Source: Apricaphanius iberus (lineage: Eukaryota > Chordata > Actinopteri > Cyprinodontiformes > Aphaniidae). Taken from it: a stretch of 64,000 bases of DNA. A model generated the notes under the pieces. The model was not told where the DNA came from and did not search any database. It worked only from the letters and a program-made list of their open reading frames with translations. Position numbers and translations under genes: made by a program. The stretch covers positions 248,001 to 312,000 of the forward strand of contig JAPXFQ010001693.1 in the NCBI GenBank assembly GCA_028564705.1. Direction: 5' to 3'. Positions 57,385 to 64,000 of this stretch are shown here, piece by piece; the first letter of the stretch is position 1, and every line of letters starts with the position of its first letter.

Positions 57385-57859
57385 GGGAACAAATAAAAAC
57401 AAAAACAGATTGAATGCCTTTTCTCCATATGGTCTCTTGATATTTGTGGGAAATTTTGAATAAAAAACATGCAGTTCCCAACCAAATAAGAAAACTGATA
57501 CTTTTAGTGCCATTCTTGAATTATTGAAGAAAGAAAAACAAACAGCAAAATTCCTGAAACCTGCATTTGTCTATTTTTAAAAACATCTGTTTAAAGGGTC
57601 CAAGAGCCATTTGGGGTTTCAGAGCTGCAGTTCGCATACCCCTGGTCCAGGTTCATGTTTATATTCAGATTAACTACACTTTTTACTTGATTATCCCATT
57701 GAGGACAAAAACACAAAACTTTCACTGCATTATCAGATTTTGTCAAATTAAAATACATTCTCATAATTATTTGTTACATTTCTAACTAAGGGACATAGTT
57801 AATTTTTTTTTTCTTAAATGTAAAAATTAAAGATTTTACAAACTTTAAAAGAGACCTGT
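57385..57859. other. Spacer, no gene seen
   Basis: AT-rich DNA. A segment near 57600-57650 (GAGCCATTTGGGGTTTCAGA, CATACCCCTGGTCCAG) resembles an end of a fish DNA transposon but has no partner. Confidence 0.35.
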
Positions 57860-58264
57860 TGTCATGGTTTCAACAAGCGGATTCTAGAGCAGACACACCA
57901 ACGACAACCAAGGAAGTGAGTGAGCGTTTCTTTATCTATCACAATATTATTATGACAGGAACTGGGGGGACTTCTCTTCTACCCCTGGGGACAAAGAGCA
58001 TGGGGAAATCAGCATTGGGATATTATAGAACCTGTCTTTGAGGGATCGATGACTGGAGGGTTACCCTTGAGGAGCTGGGTGCTGGAGAATCTGTTCGTTC
58101 CGACTGAGGAGGGCACGTGAGGGTGGACCGGCAGCAGAGAGCGGGGCGCCCACAGGAGGAGCAATTGCTGGGGCGATCTCCAGGAAGGAGCAGATGCTCG
58201 GGATCGGGGCTGTGGTTCACACAGTAGTGTAAAGTAACCACACACACACACACAGGATCTCACA
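57860..58264 (-). repeat. 3' LTR of the gypsy element
   Basis: The 405-bp segment reads TGTGAGATCC…CCATGACA on the minus strand, with TG...CA ends. It is preceded by a polypurine tract on the same strand (GAAGGGGGGGTAC, 58265-58277). No second LTR exists in the window, so it is assigned by the tract and by position after the chromodomain. Confidence 0.65.
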
Positions 58265-58637
58265 GTACCCCCCCTTCATCAGACGCCTCCTGGTGTCCGG
58301 CCAGAGGAGGAAGAGGCAGCTGACCCCCTCAAATACGGAGTTGAGCGACTGGTCCAAGATGAAAGAGCGAGGAACCCACCTATGCTCTTCAGGGCCATAA
58401 CCCTCCCAGTCCACCAGGAACTGATGCCCACGTCCCATGGGGCACACGTCCACAATGCGCCGCACCGTATAGGCAGAGTGGCCGTCAATTAGCCGGGCAG
58501 GTGGAGGGGGCTTGGACGGAGGGGCTGATGACGGCCTCGATGGAAAATGGGCCATGGAAACGGGGAGAGAGTTTCCTAGAGACCCCCTTTAAGGGAAAGT
58601 CCTTTGCAGAGAGCCAGACCAACTGGCCAGGAATATA

Positions 58638-60254
58638 CACTACCGTTCAAAAGTTTGGGGTCACATTGAAATGTCCTTGTTTTTGAAGGAAAAGCACTGT
58701 ACTTTTCAATGAAGATAACTTTAAACTAGTCTTAACTTTAAAGAAACACACGCTATACATTGCTAATGTGGTAAATGACTATTCTAGCTGCAAATGTCTG
58801 GTTTTTGGTGCAATATCTACATAGGTGTATAGAGGCCCATTTCCAGCAACTATCACTCCAGTGTTCTAATGGTACAATGTGTTTGCTCATTGGCTCAGAA
58901 GGCTAATTGATGATTAGAAAACCCTTGTGCAATCATGTTCACACATCTGAAAACAGTTTAGCTCGGTACAGAAGCTACAAAACTGACCTTCCTTTGAGCA
59001 GATTGAGTTTCTGGAGCATCACATTTGTGGGGTCAATTAAACGCTCAAAATGGCCAGAAAAAGAGAACTTTCATCTGAAACTCGACAGTCTATTCTTGTT
59101 CTTAGAAATGAAGGCTATTCCATGCGAGAAATTGCTAAGAAATTGAAGATTTCCTACAACGGTGTGTACTACTCCCTTCAGAGGACAGCACAAACAGGCT
59201 CCAACCAGAGTAGAAAAAGAAGTGGGAGGCCGCGTTGCACAACTGAGCAAGAAGAAAGTACATTAGAGTCTCTAGTTTGAGAAACACACGCCTCACAGGT
59301 CCCCAACTGGCATTTTCATTAAATAGTAACCGCAAAACACCAGTGTCAACATCTACATTGAAGAGGCGGCTGCGGGATTCTGGGCTTCAGGGCAGAGTGG
59401 CAAAGAAAAAGCCATATCTGAGACTGGCCAATAAAAGAAAAAGATTAAGAAGGGCAAAATAACACAGACATTGGACAGAGGAAGACTGGAAAAAAGTGCT
59501 GTGGACGGATGAATCCAAGTTTGAGGTGTTTGGATCACAAAGAAGAACGTTTGTGAGACGCAGAACAACTGAAAAGATGCTGGAAGAATGCCTGACGCCA
59601 TCTGTTAAGCATGGTGGAGGTAATGTGATGGTCTGGGGTTGCTTTGGTGCTGGTAAGGTGGGAGATTTGTACAGGGTAAAAGGGATTCTGAATAAGGAAG
59701 GCTATCACTCCATTTTGCAACGCCATGCCATACCCAGTGGACAGCGCTTGATTGGAGCCAATTTCATCCTACAACAGGACAATGACCCAAAACACACCTC
59801 GAAATTGTGCAAGAACTATTTAGAGAAGAAACAGGCAGCTGGTATTCTATCGGTAATGGAGTGGCCAGCGCAGTCACCAGATTTGAACCCCGTTGAGCTG
59901 TTGTGGGAGCAGCTTGACCGTATGGTACGCAAGAAGTGCCCATCCAACCAATCCAAATTGTGGGAGCTGCTTCTAGAAGCGTGGGGTGCAATTTCTCCGG
60001 ATTACCTCAACAAATTAACAGCTAGAATGCCAAAGGTCTGCAATGCTGTAATTGCTGCAAATGGAGGATTCTTTGATGAAAGCAAAGTTTGATGTAAAAA
60101 CAATCTTATTTAAAATAAAAATCATTATTTCTAACCTTGTCAATGTCTTGACTATATTTTTTATTCATTTCACAACGTATGGTGGTGAATAAGTGTGACT
60201 TTTCATGGAAAACACAAAATTGTTTGGGTGACCCCAAACTTTTGAACGGTAGTG
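58638..60254 (+). mobile_element. Tc1/mariner element, full length, little decayed
   Basis: The ends CACTACCGTTCAAAAGTTTG (58638) and its complement (ending 60254) are inverted repeats flanked by TA duplications (58636-58637 and 60255-60256). The element is 1,617 bp, the usual size for Tc1-like transposons, and holds one transposase gene in the centre. The gypsy sequence around it is continuous when the element is left out (ADRRRRPAP… to …[13 protein letters not shown]), so it inserted after the gypsy copy. Confidence 0.93.
59050..60092 (+). pseudogene. Tc1-like transposase with two lesions
   Basis: The start at 59050 gives MARKRELSSETRQSILVLRN, then REIAKKLKISYNGVYYSL (first helix-turn-helix) and KRSGRPRCTTEQEE (GRPR hinge). 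A 1-nt deletion in the T run at 59276-59278 shifts the frame. The next frame (59277 on) has RLTGPQLAFSLN and STLKRRLRDSGLQGRVAKKK, then a TAA stop at 59460-59462. The same frame continues through HWTEEDWKKVLWTDESKFEV (first catalytic Asp), HGGGNVMVWGCF and LQQDNDPKHTSK (second Asp), and SPDLNPVELLWEQLDRMV (third acidic residue, Glu of LLWE) to a stop at 60092. All DDE residues are present. Confidence 0.9.
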
Positions 60255-62810
60255 TAGGAGGGGGCAGGCCTGCGGCGGCGGTCTGCATGGCGTTTGTTGA
60301 GATCTGAGGAGCGTTGAAGGGCGGCTCGTGTCTGATTCCAGACCCTTTTGCAGGATCTGATGTGGGAACGGACTGAGGGGATTATGGGGTCGGGGATGGA
60401 AAGAGGGGGGAGTGTGGGCTGATCCACTAATGACGCCTCAATCGGTGAGAGCGCAGAAGCTGCAGAGACATGGGCGTATTTCACCCATGGGAGGTGAAAA
60501 CTCCAGGAACTGGGGTTGGTGTTACATACACATCGAAGGGCATCTCCCAGTTCCTGGTTGAACTGCTCACACTGGCCGTTTGTCTGGGGATGAAAACCAG
60601 AGGTTAGTTGAACCTTGGCCCCTAGGGCCGTGCGGAACTCCTTCCAGACTCTTGAAGTGAACTGCTGACCGCGATCTGAGAGGATTTCGATGGGGACCCC
60701 ATGGAGTCGGAAGACATGATGGAATAATAGTTTAGCTGTCAGGGCTGCAGAGGGAAGTTTAGAGAGAGCTAATAGGTGGCAGGCCTCGGAGAAACGGTCG
60801 ATTATGGTGAGTATGACTGATTTACCCTGGGAGACTAGGAGTCCTGTGCGATATGGGACCATGGCTGTGCTGGGACAGAGAGTGGTTGAAGGAGGCCTGA
60901 AGGGGGTTGGTGACTGTTCTTGTTTCAGTTGCAAACGGTGCAGGCAGAGACATATTCTTGAACATCCTGATTCAATCTGGGCCACCAGAAGTACAGGCGA
61001 AGGAGGGTGATGGTGCGGCTTACCCTTGGGTGGCAGGAAAACTTGGAGACATGAGCCCAGCTGATGGTTTGGGATTAAACGGAGGATGGTACAAACAGAC
61101 GTTATGTATGTATGAATTGCCTGGGGTTTAATCGTTTGGCTATTTGCAGATAGAGTACATTTTTGTGGTCTGTCCAAACGTGGCCAGGTGCTCCTGATCG
61201 CCGATTAAATAATTCCTCTTTGTTGGGGAAAAGCGTTTTGAGAAAAATGCACAAGGGGGGAGTTTTTATCATTGGAGTGTTGGGAGAGGATTGCTCCGAA
61301 CCGTGTCAGAGGCATCGACCTTCAAGACAAACTGTGTATTTTCATCAGGGTGGACAAGAATGGGAGCTTCTACAAACCTTCTCTTCAAGTCCTGGAAGGC
61401 TTGATCAGCAGTCTGGGTCCAGGCGAACGTCTGCTTGGTGGAGGTGAGCGCCATCAGAGAGGCAGCAATGAGGCTGAAGTTTCTGATGAAGCGCCTATAG
61501 AACTTGGCAAAACCCAAAAACTGCTGCAACTGCTGTCTGGAAGTAGGGGTCAGCCAGTCTTGGATGGCTTTGGTCTTCTCTGGATCGGGCTTCGCCTGTC
61601 CACCCTCGAAAATGTACCCTAAAGGTAATTGAGTCTCGGTGGAAGTCGCATTTCTCTGCCTTGACAAATACGCTGTTTTCCAGGAGCCGTTGCAGCACCT
61701 GGTGGACGTGTTGGCGGTGTTCAGGCAGGTTCCTGGAAAAAATGAGGATATCATCCAGACAGAAAAAACAAAAATATTGATAAAGTCTCGAAAGACATCA
61801 TTTACGAGGTGCTGAAAAACTGCGGGAGCGTTAGGCATGACGAGATACTCATAATGTCCAATATGAGTCTTGCATGCCATCTTCCAATCATCCCCCTCTT
61901 TAATTCTGATCAGGTGGTAGGCATTGCGGAGGTCTAACTTAGTAAAAATAGTGGACCGCTGCACGGCTTCAAAAGCTGAGGTGATGAGAGGAAGGGAATA
62001 TTTATTTTTAACTGTTGTCGTTTAGCCCACTATAATCAATACAGGGCCTGATGGACTTATTTTTTTTCTCAAAAAAGAAAAAATAAACAGCACCAAGGGG
62101 GGAAGAGGAGGGACGAATGATTCCTGCTGCGAGTGAGTCGTTAATATAAGACTCCATAGCCTCACGCTCCTTGCCGGACAAGTTAAAAAGGCGGCCGGAA
62201 GGTAGGGGGGCGCCAGGAAGGAGGTCAATGGTGCAGTCATACGGCCGGTGAGGAGGGAGCAAGAGGGCTCAGGATTTACTAAAAACCTGGTGACCAAAAC
62301 AAAATGCGCCTCCCCCGTATAGGGGGGGCGCATTTGATAGGTCGGGTGGCTCCTTTTCTTTTGGTGTGCTTGGGGAGCTGGATGGAATGACCGAACTGAG
62401 ACATTGCTGGTGACAAAAAGGGCTCCAGGACTCAATTTGAGCCTTGGCCCAGTTAATAGTGGGACAGTGGATTTAGAGCCAGGAAAAACATAGGACTAGG
62501 GAAGCATTACGAACTGGGAAAACAAAGAATGAAATTAACTCTGGATGGTTTCGGGACACAACGAAATCTAAATGAAGGGTGCGTTGACTAATAGTTGCAT
62601 GTGCATTGCCGTCTAATGCGGAGACCTTTAAAGGGACAATTAGGGGTTCAACTGGGAGGTTAACATTTTTAACCACCTCAGGAGTTTTAAATTCTGTTCT
62701 GAACCAGAGTCCACTAAAGCCTGGAGGGCTCAGAACAATTCCGTTTTTTTGTTCTAATGTTTTCCCTTTTTTTAGACATGAAGTCCTCAATTAGGATAAG
62801 GATCTTTTCT

Positions 62811-63159
62811 TTGAACAAGTTCTGGTCAAGATGGCAGCTTAAAGTAACTATTCACATACATTATTAATGAGCAAAGTTTAACCAACAATGCATTCACACT
62901 AAAGATCTTTTAATTCTTAAATGCAACTATTTTGACCAAGTTTACACTGAAAAGTTCTTTCATGTTAAATAAATAAAAATATTATTGTTTCCAAGTTTTG
63001 TTTCCATCTTAGAGTTCCGTTCTAGGAAATATCTATGGATGGAGCTGAAGACAATCGTCTTCAACTTTTTTACACAATAGATTTTGTTGCTGGTGTCATC
63101 AGTAGGCTAAAGCAGTAAGTATAAGTCTGTGAATATTCTAATTCATCCAGGTCATGGTT
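62811..63159. other. No feature seen
   Basis: AT-rich DNA beyond the truncated end of the gypsy element. Confidence 0.35.
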
Positions 63160-63336
63160 ATCTCAAGGAAATTTCAATCGAACGCAACTGGACTTGGTAA
63201 TTTGTCTTGGAAGACGTTTCACCTCTTATCCAAGAGGCTTCATCAGTTCATGCTCGCCGCTGAACAGGCTGGGACTGGTCCAGTCCCAAACAAATTACCA
63301 AGTCCAGTTGCGTTCGATTTAAATTTCCTTGAGATA
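63160..63336. mobile_element. Hairpin MITE, 177 bp, 45-bp inverted repeats
   Basis: The left arm starting ATCTCAAGGAAATTTCAATC (63160-63204) and the complement of the right arm (63292-63336) match at all but one of 45 positions. The 87-bp centre includes GACGTTTCACCTCTTATCCA and AGAGGCTTCATCAGTTC, words seen often in fish dispersed repeats. The near identity of the arms suggests a recent insertion. Confidence 0.88.
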
Positions 63337-64000
63337 CTAAGTATAAGTGAATTTTGAAAATCTATTACTGTAACTGACATAGCATAGATAATATCCATTT
63401 TTCTGCATTTCTTTTCTGGTTTGTCATTTAACCTTTCCTGCTGTTTGGCTTAAATTAATGGAACATCACAGGATTTATTTACTTTCCAAAATGAAATGCC
63501 AAAAAACAAAAAAAAGCTTAGTATATCTAAACCATCGCCACTGCAGGTGTGTTCAATGAAATGCAGTCTGGAATCCATTCGGTGCAGATAGATTTCCACT
63601 GTGAACACCGTAGATTCACCAAATGCTCACATGTGGCGCCAAACTGGCCATGATGGAGGCTGATGAATGTCTCCCAGGCTTTATTTCCATGAGAAAATAA
63701 TGTGCATTGCACCTAGTAATCTTTTAGAAAAATATCACAGCCATGATGTAATTAATATCCAGTGGGTGAGGAACATTTCACCTGTTAGTTTATGCTAGAT
63801 ATCCACACCCTGATCCAGAACTGCCAACAAATCTTCAGGAACATGTGCACACAGGCATCACTAATCAAGGAATCCTTGTATAGACAATGATAATATTTTA
63901 TGTGTTAAGTTTTCTTAAGCAAAAAGAAAGAATAAAGATAATTCCATTGCAATTTTAACAAAAGGTTTTCAATGTCTTGCATCAGTCCCATGCCTGATTT
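63337..64000. other. No feature seen
   Basis: AT-rich DNA; the frame at 63527-63712 has no domain and lies in an otherwise unremarkable stretch. Confidence 0.35.

Larger units (their letters stand above)
58279..62790 (-). pseudogene. gypsy pol polyprotein (protease, RT, RNase H, integrase, chromodomain), broken
   Basis: Protease region: LPVEPLIVPLKVSALDGNAH (about 62680). [22 protein letters not shown] (62235) and FTKLDLRNAYHLIRIKEGDD (61945). The LDDIL catalytic box near 61755 is only readable in another frame than its flanks. RNase H side: [20 protein letters not shown] (61490) and APILVHPDENTQFVLKVDAS. Integrase: ILTIIDRFSEACHLLALSKL (60810) and EILSDRGQQFTSRVWKEFRT (60690), then SGFHPQTNGQCEQFNQELGD (60590). 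Chromodomain: [20 protein letters not shown], then [14 protein letters not shown] (58475-58375). Frameshifts, stops and the Tc1 insertion disable it. Confidence 0.85.
57860..62810 (-). mobile_element. Ty3/gypsy chromovirus-type LTR retrotransposon, 5'-truncated
   Basis: In minus orientation: protease (62790-62473), reverse transcriptase and RNase H (62262-61270), integrase (61150-60257), chromodomain (58520-58380), polypurine tract and 3' LTR (58264-57860). The order is that of Ty3/gypsy. The chromodomain after the integrase places it with chromoviruses such as the fish sushi group. The gag gene and 5' LTR are missing beyond about 62810. A Tc1 element (58638-60254) lies between integrase and chromodomain, with TA on both sides. 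Confidence 0.85.

Noticed and set aside
57385..57485. N-terminal 30 residues of the 456-codon LINE frame as LINE protein
   Set aside because: The L2 match ends at 57384; the upstream codons are flanking DNA that happens to be open.

Overview
The window looks like intergenic or intronic DNA from a ray-finned (teleost) fish. No prokaryotic operons are visible. Instead it holds a dense, nested set of fish-type transposons: a Rex3 (RTE clade) LINE with its (GATG)n tail, L2-clade LINEs ending in TTTATATAGCGCC-type tails, Tc1/mariner, hAT and PIF/Harbinger elements, a Ty3/gypsy chromovirus and a tRNA-derived SINE. Host coding DNA is sparse. There is one good first exon (start codon at 30108, signal peptide, phase-1 donor) and one decayed multi-exon gene near 44.2-50.2 kb.

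Layout. 1-3.4 kb: AT-rich DNA, a Tc1 end fragment and a GC-rich unclassified block. 3.4-8.4 kb: a three-layer nest, with a 28S rRNA fragment inside the 3' UTR of an L2 LINE inside a Tc1 element. 10.5-11.8 kb: a Harbinger-like MITE carrying a 76-bp minisatellite and a perfect histone mRNA 3' stem-loop. 12-18.7 kb: three degraded LINEs in direct orientation. 19.5-21.9 kb: a large fold-back repeat with a hAT remnant in one arm. 24.8-28.2 kb: a nearly full-length Rex3 inserted in an older dispersed repeat. 29.7-30.2 kb: promoter-like region and first exon of a secreted or membrane protein gene. 30.2-38.8 kb: probable intron or intergenic DNA with two oppositely oriented copies of a hAT MITE.

38.8-43.1 kb holds the strangest structure. 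It is an array of about 31-bp units, each centred on the 14-bp palindrome ACTAGTTAACTAGT (16 exact copies and many degenerate ones). An inverted block lies on the far side of a decayed Harbinger transposase. 44.2-54.9 kb: a host pseudogene whose last visible exon was split by two independent hAT insertions, each with an 8-bp target duplication. Those hATs carry further insertions: a TTAA element, a LINE tail, MITEs and a SINE. 55.3-57.4 kb: a second copy of the 4.7-8 kb L2 family with a 135-bp tandem repeat. 57.9-62.8 kb: a truncated gypsy chromovirus interrupted by a young Tc1 element. 63.2 kb: a short hairpin MITE.

No complete, intact host gene can be assembled from this window. Boundaries backed by target-site duplications or terminal repeats are firm. 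Family names rest on motif recognition without a database search.
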